Below, in pieces: positions 44,896-55,942 of a stretch of 64,000 bases of DNA. The notes beneath the pieces were generated by a model, which made no database searches, was not told the origin of the DNA, and worked only from the letters and a program-made list of their open reading frames with translations. The stretch covers positions 434,376 through 498,375 of the forward strand of contig CAJINV010000002.1 of the NCBI GenBank assembly GCA_905178155.1, given 5' to 3'. The first letter of the stretch is position 1. Each line of letters starts with the position of its first letter. Source of the stretch: Amoebophrya sp. A120. Taxonomy: Eukaryota; Sar; Dinophyceae; Syndiniales; Amoebophryaceae. A program made the translations under genes and the position numbers.

Positions 44896-47800
44896 CTACA
44901 CCCCCTGCGGCACCAGCCCCCCGGCACTCACGTCCACGGCCCGATCGCTCATGCGCCAAACCCGCACCGTCCTATCGTGAGACCCGGAAAAGAGGTAGTC
45001 TCGCATGCACAGCACGGATGAGACCGGTCCGCGGTGGCCCACAAAAGCATCCAGACACTGCAGGTTCTCGGCGTTCCACACCTGGGTATAGTAAAGTTTC
45101 TGCCCATGGCAAAGTTGCATCAATAGAGTGGAGGTGGAGTTCTGCAAGACAAAGTTTTAATTGTCATGCGAAAAACCTAACCAGCATGATAGAAACGTCT
45201 ATATATACCTTGACCACACAGTCCTTCGAACCCGTTATCAACCTTTCTTCTTCCGGGTCCATGCAGCAGCAGGTAATCCAGTCTGCGTGAATGTTATGAA
45301 CTGCAAACGTACTATCGCACTCGTATTGCCAGCACGCATTGCAAATCTTTTTCTTAAGCGAAATCTGCACTATCTTAAGGCAGATCCGCATTACAAATTG
45401 TATTTCTCACGGTGAGGAAATTTGTAATGCATTTATACGAGTGCGATACTTTATTTGCGGTTCATAAATGTGCAACTGCTGCGATTCGTTCTCCAAACTG
45501 TTCACGTTCCATTGCTTAATCGACCGATCCCGGGAGATATGAGAGCGCACAAGTCCCGCTCCTCGTCCTGATTTGTATGGCACAAACAGCAATACAAGCG
45601 TCGGCAGGCATGCAGGTTTTGCATGACAAATTTCCTGCCCAGAATTGTAAGTGCTTCTTGGGCTTCCAGAACTTGTCATGCGAAAAGTGCAACCAAGAAG
45701 CAAAGGGCGGACTTGGTACTTTGCATGACAAATGAGGGGGAGTTCTTGTGTACTCTCATAGGAGACGGAGTACATTTTCTTCAACTTCCTCGACACGGCA
45801 AGAGAGGTCACTCCATCGTAGTGAGGTGGCAGCAGCGGTTTCAGCAAAGACCACTTGTCCGCCGTGTTCCAGAGCTTGATCTGTTGATTTTTTCGTCTCG
45901 TCATATGAGAATTTTCCATCACAAAGAAGATTCGTTTTGAAAAACGACCGAATCGCATGGCACAGACAAACTACGAGGAGATCAGATCGAAAATGCAAAA
46001 ATCGGGAAAATCGTAATTGATTATGCAACTGCCACTGCGAAAATAAAACAATACCGTCCGATCCCTTCCCCCAGTCATCAAAATGTTCGGCGCAAGCTGC
46101 TGAATGGAGAATATTCCGCTGGTATGCGCATTCTCGACTACCAGCAACGCCTCGTATGTTACCAAGTCCCACACGCGCATCGTCCTGTTTCATTATCTCA
46201 CTCTCACATTTTTTAATCTATTATTCAAGTCATAACAAACTACTTCTGCAGTACGTCTACGTGCCAGTACACTATACTGCAGCGGACTTCTGCACCTAAT
46301 CGCCAATGACGAAAGTAGTCAAAACCAAAAGTAGGAAAATAAAAGTCATGATTATCACCTACACGACACTAAAACCAATTTAATACTTGTCTTCGCTCCC
46401 ACTGATGAAGATCGTATCCAAGACCTTCACACAGTGCACCTCATCCGTGTGTTGCCCGCTCAGCGTCTTTTGACAGCTAAACGTTTCCAAACTCCACACC
46501 TTCAGTATACCAAGTAAACACGTCCCCTACCCATTGTTGTCATTCAGATTTGCAGTTACAGGAAGATTTGTAATGCGCCTCCCCATGAGAGGCATTTCCA
46601 ATCGCGATTTGGCCTTTGTAATGCTGTAAACAAGAAGCGTAGAGGAATTTGTGTTGCGGCTGTACTTGCTAAACTGCACTACAATAGAGAGACGAACTTG
46701 TCAGGCTCGACTCCCAAAACTTCTCGATTTGTGTTGCGAGATCCCCGTCTTGACTCTGGGGTGGAGACGTTTTTACATAGGATATTCAGCGTTTTGTCAC
46801 TACTACCGCTGATCAACACCTTTTTCGCGTAACTCGAATCCAGGCACTTGACGAACCCGCGGTGACCCGGAATATCAACAGAAAAAACTGTTATTTCACT
46901 GTAAACTTGTAATGCAGAAAATGCATCTCACAAGTGTTTGCCTTGCAGCTACACATGCGAGACAGTGGATTTTCAGCTGTGTTTTCTCTTGGGACCCTTG
47001 CATGGCAAACTTTTTCTGTCATGTAGAACACATTTGTGATGCAAAACCTGCAAAATCGTTACAGTGAAACACTTTTTTCGTACGATATGGAAGCGTGCCG
47101 ATGTACTGCAGATTGTTTAAATCCCAGATCTATGCATTGCGAATATGTCTGGGTCTGGAACATCGCAACACCTGTCATGCTTGTCTGGCATGACTCGGAG
47201 CCCTGTCATGCGTAGGTGCAAAAAGATCGTTTTGTCTGTGATGCGAAAGCGCAGTCTGGCATGTGGAATACGCTACGCATAGCAGCTCAAAAATTTGTAA
47301 TGCTTGGCCACGTAATATAGTGCGATCGTTTTTATTCCCTGGCTTGCATCACAAGTTTCCAGACCCAGACATATTTGCATTTGATAAGATCATGATGGTG
47401 GAATCCTGTGACCCAGTGAAAAGCACGTCCCCAACGACACCTGTTTTTTTTTTTGTTGGAGACTGGAGTGTTGTGCCTGGCCAGCTGCACCGTATCAGAA
47501 ACGAAAGCAGCTTTGATGTTCTTGCATGTGAAAAACTGCAACCACCATCCATGGGATTCTGAAATAAAAAATGTGGTGCAAGTACATAAGCTCAGCACGA
47601 ATCCCGTGTGGCCTTGCAGTATGTGGACACAATTCTCGTCACTGTCAGAAACCCGTAGCGGCGTTGACCCGTCCTTATCAAATGCAAATATGTCTGGGTC
47701 TGGAAACTTGTGATGCAAGTCAGTCAATAACAAAAACAAATGCACTGTAATGCGCCGCCAAGCATGACAAGTTGCTTCGTGCTTCGTGCTGCGCATTCCG

Positions 47801-50798
47801 CATGAGAAACTGCGTTTTTGCATGACAGGCGAGAGAGGCTGTTTGTGGCCAGGCAATACAGATTTAAGGGCCATGCCAGATCAGCATGACAAATCTCGCA
47901 ATCTTCCAGACCAAGACATATTTGCAGTTGATAGTCCTTCAAAGTGTCCAGCTTCGATATGCTCCTCGCCTTTAGCATGGCAGACTTGCTGTTCTGCCTC
48001 CTGCTTTGCCCAGAGTTATACCCTATGCACTGCAAATATGTCTGGGTCTGGAAAGGTGCAAGGTTTGTCATGCTAGGCTAGCAAGACTCTTAAGTCTGTC
48101 ATGCACGTTACCCAAACGCCCTCTTTTTCTGTGATGCAGAAACGCAGTTTGTCATGCAGAATACGCAACACTTAGAAGCTCAGAAACTTGTCATGCTGAG
48201 CCATCATTTGTGGCCTCCACAGGCTAAGTCACTCAGCATTACAAGTTTCCAGACCCAGACATACTTGCATTTGATATACCCACCATCCGCAGAAAAAGAA
48301 GTAGCCACTGGCGGAGGTCCTCCGGCGCCGCTAGTGCTATGCAATGCAAAAGTATCGCACTCGTACTAATTGCAGTTATGCATTACAAATCCAGATGTTA
48401 AGGAGGTGGAGACAAATCCGCATTACAAATTCCGTTTCTAGTGCTGAGGAAATTTGTATTGCAATCACTACTAGTACGAAGATGCTTTTGCAGTTCATAA
48501 GTACTGGATGCAAGCGATTTATTGTTGTGTGCTGTCCGCGATGCCGGCCTGAAAGCGTTTTGTTCTCCTCGCGACGCTCGGAGAGATTTTCTTCCAGTAC
48601 CAGAGGACGAAGCAGCAACGGTGGTTCCCGGTTGCGGAAAGCGGTTTGAAGCTTGGTTTGGATTTATTGTGCGATTGAAGTCACGACTGTACCGGTTACT
48701 TTCTGCTCCCGTCGCGGGTGAGGAGGATGAACCCAGTCCAGCTGCTGCTCCTCCACCACTCCCTTTCGGCGACGACCTCCCACTCGCATGCAGCTGCTGC
48801 TGTTGATACAGGGAAGAAGCTGTTCCTGCTGGTCCTGATTTTATTTGCTGATGCAGTTGCGTTGCTGCTTGCAGCTGCCCAGGACTAGCGGCGCTAGAGC
48901 GAGCCTGTAGTCCTGGTCTACTGGAAGTACTGTGATGTACTTTATCCAGGAAAAAAAGATTGTAGGTGTAACTTTCTTGGAGGATTAGCATGACAAATAT
49001 CTCTTGCATGACAGCAAAAACCTGTCATGCGCAGCTAGTACGGGAAAACTCCGTTGAATGACCCCTACAATGCAGGCACAGCATGACAGGCTCAAGCAAT
49101 TTGCATGTTGCGCATCACAAATTTACACTAACAACGTTTTTTTCTTTGATATACTTCCAAATTGGACTTCAAAATTCGCAGCAGAATCTTCGTGTCCTGT
49201 GGCAAAGAGGTCGATAAACTCAGCACCTCTCTATCTCCCTCCGCGGCGTAGAATTTGTATTCGCTGTTTGCGATGAATTTGTTGCTGTATCAACTGCAAA
49301 AGTGTCTGGGTCTGGAAGGATCCGAATTTGTGATGCGGCCTCCACAACACGCGCGAATCTCTCATGCATATTAGGCAGCAAAAGGTTCCCATTTTCTGTC
49401 ACCAACCAGGGGGATTTGTCATGCGGATTAAGCATTGCGGAACGTTTTCGAAATCTGTGATCATGCTAGGGCTTCCATGACAGACCTTCTGTGTCATGCA
49501 AAAACACCATGACAGAAATCTGCATTTTTCCAGACCCAGACATGTTTGCGTTTGATATGCTGTCGTTGTAGCCCAGAGCGGTGAAAACGGCGCGCTCGAT
49601 GTCGTCTACCGTGGCTCCGGGGTACCAGACGACCGGCGTGAAAGACGATGTTGTAGTATTGGCAGAGGCAGCTGCTTCTGCGAACATTTCGTCCGACAAT
49701 GTCGTTGTTGTACTACTACCCACCTGCTGCTCCGCATATCAAATGTAAAAATGTCTGGGTCTGGAAACTTGTGATGCTGTGTGGCATATCATGAGGAGGC
49801 CACAATTGCTGGCTCAGCATGACAAGTTTCTGAGCTTCTAGGTGTTGCCTATTCTGCATGACAAACTACGTTTCTGCATGACAGAAAAGTGGGGCTCTTT
49901 GTTAATGTGCATGACAGATTTAAGAGTCGTGCCAGACAAGCATGACAAACTTGCATTCTTCCAGACCCAGACATTTTTACATTTGATACCGCAGTTCTAG
50001 CGAGGATTTCCTTCACGAAAAGCCTTCTTTTCGACATATTCTGAGTAAAAACGTCGCCACCCCAGAGTTATCACGCAAATGCGCATGCCAAAAACGTTTC
50101 TCATGCGGAGCCCCATGAGAAGCGTTTTTTATTCATATTTGGGAATTTGTGATGCTAGAATCAACATGTTATGCTGGATCTCTGATGCCTCTGAACTAGC
50201 GAAACAGGATTACAATACGAAGATAAATTTGTCATGCGAAACAACCAACGCCGGTGGATTTGTGTAGCAGATTTCGCATCTTGACCCTGGTGTGGGGACG
50301 TTTTTACTCAGGATACGGCACGATGAGCTTGATGTTGCATCCGTCATACAACTGCTTCACTGCCTCGACCAAGGAAAACTGCTCGGGGAATTTGGGATGG
50401 GACACCACCAATTCCTGCCCAGTACCGACGTATGACCTGCTCAAGCGTTACAGTCTCAAACGTTACACTAGAGCCTGGATTTTGTATTGCATGATGAGCA
50501 GCATGACAGACTGGGACAGCACTCCACTTTCTGCAATACAAATTTCGCCAGATTGTAGTGCGGGATGGGACTGCGGAACTTGTCATGCGCAATCCTATGA
50601 GAGTTGGCTAGATAATGCACTTCTCGCATCACAGATTTCCATATTCTGTTGTAGCGTTTGAGACTGTAACACCTGAGCAGGTTATACGACGTCGAGCTGT
50701 TTTTTTAGTTGTTGGATGGTCTGCGGCAATTCCAGCTCCCGGCATATCTGCTCGTCGAAGTGGGGGAGTTTCAGGAAAATCGTGATGGTTTTGCTCAT
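44896..50798 (-). CDS. WD40 seven-blade propeller protein, 18 exons
   Basis: About 700 codons from ATG 50798 to the stop at 44896. Thirteen IEs and four GT-AG introns (47441-47585, 46185-46386, 45881-46054, 45082-45208) all splice in frame. The N-terminal 80 residues (MSKTITIFLKLPHF...IQQLKKQL...NIKLIVP) could be a ubiquitin-like fold, which is only a guess. A Ser/Gln/Gly-rich linker is encoded at 48942-48500. Then seven WD repeats: LQGHTGFVLSL/LFTGSQDSTIMIWDL, PGHRGFVKCLD/ISGSSDKTLKVWSL, HTDEVHCV/ISGSEDKTMRVWDL, HTSGIFSI/MTGGRDRTIKLWN, HYDGVTSL/SVSRDRSIKQWN, HADWITCC/ITGSKDCVVKVWN, GHRGPVSS/FSGSHDRTVRVWR. WD40 propellers are protein-interaction scaffolds; the partner is unknown. Confidence 0.88.
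45295..45466 (-). mobile_element. Introner element, family B
   Basis: Target repeat AATGT; joins QQLHI to HADWI between WD blades 5 and 6. Confidence 0.92.
45538..45760 (-). mobile_element. Introner element, family F
   Basis: The only member seen: inverted ends with GAGAGTACACAAG. Target repeat GGAGA; joins MYSVS to RDRSIK. Confidence 0.88.
46506..46784 (-). mobile_element. Introner element, family E
   Basis: Target repeat TTCAG; joins SDKTL to KVWSL. Confidence 0.9.
46873..47087 (-). mobile_element. Introner element, family G group
   Basis: The G group has ends starting with a GAAAAAAG-type purine run followed by element-specific inverted sequence, here GTGTTTCACTGTAA. Target repeat CGGAA/TGGAA; joins GTLP to GHRGF. 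Confidence 0.87.
47131..47386 (-). mobile_element. Introner element, family A
   Basis: Target repeat AGATC; joins STIMI to WDLNN, restoring the WD dipeptide of blade 1. Confidence 0.93.
47676..47933 (-). mobile_element. Introner element, family A
   Basis: Target repeat GTCCT; joins TLKD to GSTPL. Confidence 0.92.
48024..48276 (-). mobile_element. Introner element, family A
   Basis: Target repeat TACCC; joins ADGGY to NSGQS. Confidence 0.92.
48338..48499 (-). mobile_element. Introner element, family B
   Basis: Target repeat AGTGC/AGTAC; joins LASST to SGAGG. Confidence 0.88.
48943..49151 (-). mobile_element. Introner element, family G group
   Basis: Inverted ends include AACGTTGTTAGTGTAA, imperfectly matched. 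Target repeat TACTT; joins NLEV to HHSTS. Confidence 0.85.
49287..49557 (-). mobile_element. Introner element, family A
   Basis: Target repeat TGCTG; joins GYNDS to NKFIA. Confidence 0.92.
49737..49988 (-). mobile_element. Introner element, family A
   Basis: Target repeat CCGCA; joins LARTA to EQQVG. Confidence 0.92.
50037..50315 (-). mobile_element. Introner element, family E
   Basis: Target repeat CGACA/CGGCA; joins LIVP to KRRLF. Confidence 0.88.
50431..50686 (-). mobile_element. Introner element, family D
   Basis: About 30-bp inverted ends (TATGACCTGCTCAAG and on). Target repeat CGACG; joins QLDV to GTGQE. Confidence 0.92.
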
Positions 50799-51479
50799 TT
50801 TTTCGCTCGGGTGTGGTTTGGCTTTGGTCCTAGAAGTCCTGAGGTCGGGACGTGAGAAGTCCGTCGACGGATTTTTGCGGAGCAGGGGTGTTGAAGGTCA
50901 GTTCGTCGAACAGCAGGAGAAGGCGGCGGACAGAGAAGTGACTCGTCTCACATGGCTAGCAACTACATGGCCGGAGCTGCTGAAGCGCATCATCTTCACG
51001 CCCGCGTCCGCGAAACACGGCGTTGCTCTTGGGCATTCAACACATCAGGAATGCGAATACATGCCGCGCTTGTGTTGCGACGATGAATAAACACTGGACG
51101 AAAAGACGGCACAACAAAAGCGGAATGAAGACTACTGTCATAAAACTATCCGTGGTTCTGGTTGCGCCGCGCTCCTGCTGCTCGCCCACACGCAATCGTA
51201 ACTGAGCGCTGTGGAGGTCGTCACAAACTCAACTCAAGACACCCACACAGCCCTCATCTCATTCACATCACAACATCTTTTGTATGTCCACTGACTGTCG
51301 CTCACGGTCACGCGGCGCTCCTCACCTTCGCTTCCACGTGTCGCAAAGAAAATGAACACGAAGATACTTCGGAGACAACAAGCCGAAACAAACCAGAGCC
51401 AGTCTTAGTCAGTCAGTGCCCACTGTAGGCGTTTCCACATCAATAAACCCGACCAAAATTTTATACCCGCCCCCGGAAA

Positions 51480-52300
51480 GACGAGGAGAGACAAGGCAAC
51501 AAACGTTGGACCACCCCACTGCCTGCGCCTTGGCACGCTTCTTTTTATTCTGACTGCGGGGAGGGGCTCGGCTGGCAGCGGCTACAACACCCTTGCCCGG
51601 CCGTTGCCGGCGACCCAACGGGGACGGATAACAGGGGCGCGCAAGCAGGCCCGACGGGAGCGGGCGGGCCGGGTAAGGGTCGACCACACAACCACATGGG
51701 GACGGGCGGGGCCATCGCAAGCGACCGAGGCCCCCCCCGGGCGCCCGCCCGTGGCCCGCGCACAAAGTGCGCGGGCGAGGGCCTGGGTGCTCCTTCTACA
51801 TACTCCGGGGCGTGCGCGGCTGGGTTCATTTTCGTCTGCGCCCTCCTTTGCACCCCCGCCGGCGCACGGCCCCCCCCGCCGCGAGTGGCAGGCCTTCCAG
51901 AGAGAAAATTTTATTGGCCAACTCGCCAGCCGGGCCGGTCATAGCGGCCAAACCTCTCGCGCCGTGGCGCGCCCCCCTAAGGCGGCCCCCAGAAGCACAG
52001 CCACACAAGGAAGCCAAGCAAAGAAACCATGGCCCAACGGCGGGCGGCACCAGCGCACGGCCACGCGCCAGAAAGTGAAACTGCGCGGCTGCCGGAGCCC
52101 GACTTTAGTCCGCGAAGGCGCGCCGAAGTTGGCACAAAGTGCGCACGACGATAACGCGCAGGCGGCCGCCTGCTGCCATATCTATGCGCTGCGCCGCCCT
52201 GGCGCTGCGACGAACCCCCCACGCCGCGAGCTCTCTAGCCGCGTAGTGCTGCGCGTGAGGTTCTTTACTGGAAACGCACAAGCCTGCCAGTCATGGCCTC
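51480..52300. other. GC-rich island 3
   Basis: Starts about 680 bp upstream of the WD40 gene. Multiple overlapping long ORFs are a compositional effect; no domain was recognised. Confidence 0.6.
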
Positions 52301-52677
52301 GCGCTTTCTTTGATTGCTCTAGCAGGGCCAGCCTGCGCGTTCTCTCACTCTCACACAGACGACGAGCCACCTGTGTTTACTAGAGTATTGCGGTGCTACA
52401 AAACGCGAAACATGCGAGGCATTTGCACCAACGCGTCGGAACCAACACGACCAGCCTCAGAGACAATTCCTCGGAGACAATTCCTGGGAAATACCAGTTT
52501 TTTTCCTGAGTCGGAACTCGGAAGTGCAGACGCGTCAGATACTTTCGATTCATATCGGATGCGCATTTAGATTTATATAGAATCCTCCTTGTCCTTGCCT
52601 CAGAATCTTGTTCAGAAATTCCCTTCCACTCGTCGTTTCAAAAACGTCGATACAACTCAAAGCACTTTCAAGCTTCT

Positions 52678-53801
52678 TTACGAAGCCAGCGTTTTCCACA
52701 GTGCCTGAAACACGAAGGAGAATTCCCTCTCACTGAACGTCGTAGTCCGAAAATCAAACTCCGTACCCGCAAGAATTTTCATGTTCGCCAACACCTTCTC
52801 CAATAATTCGTCTAGATCTTCCCGAATGTGCTTCTGCTCAACGTCGCCCCCGCCAAATCGCACCCCAAACCCTGTCACATCCAGTAACTGCATATGCCAG
52901 GAAAAAAATTAACCTTCCCTACCCAGTTTTTGCATGACAGACACAGAACTTGCTACATGTTTTGCATGACAAATCGGATGGGGATGGTTAATTTTCAGGG
53001 AATACTGCAGCAAAACTTCGACTCCGCACACATCCAGCAGAAAGGCCTTCACCTGGTTTTTCGTTATCCTCGGTTCGTAGCCCGCGTCGTTGGTCTCACA
53101 ATGGTGTTTCTCCATGTATCTTTTACAAACGTGCCGCTGCTCCGAATCGCTCCACTGATGCAGGAAGTGGGTCTCGAAGTGATAATCGTGGTTTTTGCCG
53201 GAACTATTATTATGGTGTGTAAGCTTCTGTACCACGGCGTGGTGATGTGGTGGAGGGAATGATGTAAGTCTCCTGTCAATTGTTGTGCCATGATCTTCGC
53301 CAATGCCGTCGAGAGCGAAAGCCCCTGTAGAAGTAGAAGAAGTCCTGCTTGACGATCTGTACCGCTCGCCATTTTGCATGGAGCGGATCGGCGTGAAGCT
53401 GTGATTCAACTTGCCGTGGGGTTTGTCAATGACGAACCGGTCAGTTTGCTTCATCTTTGTAGTCGTTGTAGCTGGAGAGGGCGGGGTCTTTCCGTTTCGA
53501 CGGCCTCTTTTCGACGCGCACGCGCTTATCTCCCGGGCCATGGGAAGCACGACCGGCGTGAACGAGTGAAGCGATATATCACACAGAAAAAAGCAGCCAG
53601 GTCAAATTTGTAATGCAAAAATAAATATGCAAAAAAATCTGTATTACATAACCGAAACAACATGCTATGTGGCCGCCCATGCCAGATTTTTCTGCGTATT
53701 TATTTTTGCATTACAAATCTGCCCTGCCTGCTTTTTTCTCCGGGATACGATACATCCGCCGTTGGGGACTTGGAACGGGGACGGGAGGTGGCGGAGGTCA
53801 T
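52678..53801 (-). CDS. Unknown protein, 3 exons
   Basis: Exons 53801-53748, 53576-53005 and 52892-52678, about 277 codons. The start is the ATG opening MTSATSRPRSKSPTADV. The N-terminal half is basic and Ser/Thr-rich. The C-terminal half looks globular and alpha-helical (YEPRITKNQVKAFLLDVCGV, LLQLLDVTGFGVRFGG, HIREDLDELLEKVLANMKIL). Both IEs splice in frame with exact 5-bp repeats. No family recognised. Confidence 0.72.
52893..53004 (-). mobile_element. Introner element, family H, minimal
   Basis: Only 112 bp. Ends TATTCCCTGAAAATTAACC and GGTTAATTTTTTTCC. Target repeat CTGCA; joins VEVLLQ to LLDVTG. Confidence 0.9.
53577..53747 (-). mobile_element. Introner element, family G group
   Basis: Ends include GAGAAAAAAGCAGG. 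Target repeat CGATA; joins TADVS to LHSFTP. Confidence 0.88.
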
Positions 53802-53999
53802 TATGCGTGCGATACTGTACCCTTGGAGCTCCTACCTTTACGTTAGTATGCGCCTTGTTCTTTTCTAATGTATAAAACAGGATTTCGGAGAAGTGTTTTT
53901 TAAAATTTAGTTGGCTAGTAGATGAAGGATGGAGCTATGCTCAAATCTCACTCTCAGAGGTCGTTCACGAAGAATAGAAGATCGCCGGGAACTACGTGA

Positions 54000-55330
54000 T
54001 AGGGCGTTTTTTTCCTGAAAAGCGTGGCCGATATGGTCGTCCTGGCGAAAGAAAGGGGCGCACACACTCACGCAACGATCGACAGCTGCCGCTACCCTTG
54101 TACGCGGTTCCACGCAGAGTTGAAAAGGAGGTGAAGCCGCCCAAAAAGCGGACGCATTCGCTTGTTAGTTGCCACGAAATACGCAAGCCTGTCAGGCAGC
54201 GGCCGGGCCAAATATCCGGGCGGCAGACGATCACTCGTTCGAAGAGACCGAAACGGCCGTGGCGCCCGCGGGTCGGACAGCAACCAAGGAGCAACCCGGG
54301 CGGCCGCGGCGCTGGCTTGCAAAAGGCGGCGCGGAAGGGGGGGCGCTCTGCCCTTGGCGCAGGGGGGTCCTGGTAAACAAAGGAGTCCCACCGGCAACGA
54401 ACAATGTATCAGCCTGGCTGCGCGCCCTTGGGCTTGGCGCAACGGCGGTCGGGGGGGCCGGCAAAGGCCGGGGCTATGCCGGGGGCCTTCCGGATTCCTC
54501 CCCCCCCCAAATGCGCAGGCGGACGCACGGGCCCGCGAACAGGCACTGCATGCAAAAACACGCCCGCGGCGCCGCGCCCGATCAAAAAAACCAAAACGCC
54601 CGGGCCCCGATTGGGCCCGCACGCGAAAGAAAGACCGGGGCGGGCACCCCCCCCCCCCCCCGGCGGGGTGGGGCTTCTTCTTAGTATATGGCGCCAGAGG
54701 GTCGCGGTCCGCCAGCCTCTTCTTGGCGCTGGGGGGACAGTTCGCCCCGGCTGCGCCAGCACTGTTTGGAAATGTGCGAAAGTCGGTGGGGCGCGCGCCA
54801 GAGGTGTGGCGCCGGGAGGGCGCCCGCCTTTCCGCGAGAAAAGAACCTTGGCGGGCCCGGCGGGCGCCGCCACTGACTCCGGCGCGCCCCCCCCTGGTAT
54901 GTTCATGGGACTTAGCAAAGCGGGCGGCGCACAGACGCGCGGGCCCGGCGGGCAGGCCCGGCCTGCGGGGCGCTCGCCGGCTGTTACTTACCTCGGCAAG
55001 CTTGCTGCCGGAACAGCACTGGCGCCGGCGCAGGCTACCCCCTCCGGCCGTGTGCCTTTGCTGGTGCCCCCTGTACTCTGCGCCGGCGCGGGCTGGCGCA
55101 TGGTTGGCAGGCAGGCAGCGCCCACGGCGCGGCCCGACAGCTGCGCGCCTTGCCTCCCCAACATCGTTCGCCAGGCACTGGCTGCCTGCGCCGCAGAAAA
55201 AGGCGCCGCCTCCTGCGTTCACCCCCCTCGCAACCCTTGGGCCGGGGGTGCGGCAGATCCGGCAAACTTGGGCCGGGCGCGCTGTCGCGCGGCTGCTGCA
55301 TCGGCGCGGCTATTCCCCAAAACAATGACC
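54000..55330. other. GC-rich island 4
   Basis: About 200 bp upstream of the 53.8-kb gene. Contains a run of 16 C at about 54646-54661. ORFs of up to 388 codons on both strands overlap one another and look random in composition. Confidence 0.6.
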
Positions 55331-55942
55331 GAAGGCGCTACTTCTATTGACAGCTCATAGATACAGATCGTTTTTCTTTGGTTCTGCTCGTCTTGGTTCG
55401 ACCGACAGGTCCTGCGTCTGCAGCAAGAATGATAGCCGTCCGAGAATTTGCTTTTGCATTGGTTGAACACGCAGATCTTTTAGATTCACGAGAGCCTTTC
55501 TGCCCGTGAAGGTTTAAGAACTTCGAGTTCGTAGGTGCTCGACGTTAAAGTTTACTCTCACTTCTGTCAAAAGCTCGACAACAAATTTGCACCTATCGTT
55601 CAAGCAGCGATGTGCTGCTGGGTCATCAAAGTGGTCAATGCGTCAATAAAATCAAGTTTCAAATGAATTGAATACGTACTTCTATTCGCTTTGGGCGCGG
55701 GAAAAGATAAAAGTAAAAGCTCACTGTACTAGTACAACTAGCTCCGCTACACCGAAGATCTGTTTATTTCCATCATGATCATCTATTTGCGCGGCGGGGT
55801 AAAAGTTATAGGTATCATAAGTTTTCTTGTTCAATTTTAACATAAGTAAACACGAGTAGAAGTTGATGTGCTACTGGAAGAGGAAGATGAGAAGTAGATC
55901 TTCTTCACCCGTATTAATCACTTTTACGTCCAGCACGCAACC
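55331..55942. other. Intergenic, no gene seen
   Basis: AT-rich 3' flank of the membrane protein gene; nothing recognised. Confidence 0.5.

Noticed and set aside
54092-55360. Long overlapping ORFs (up to 388 codons) on both strands
   Set aside because: They occur in several frames at once in very GC-rich DNA, are dominated by Ala, Arg, Gly and Pro, and show no domain.
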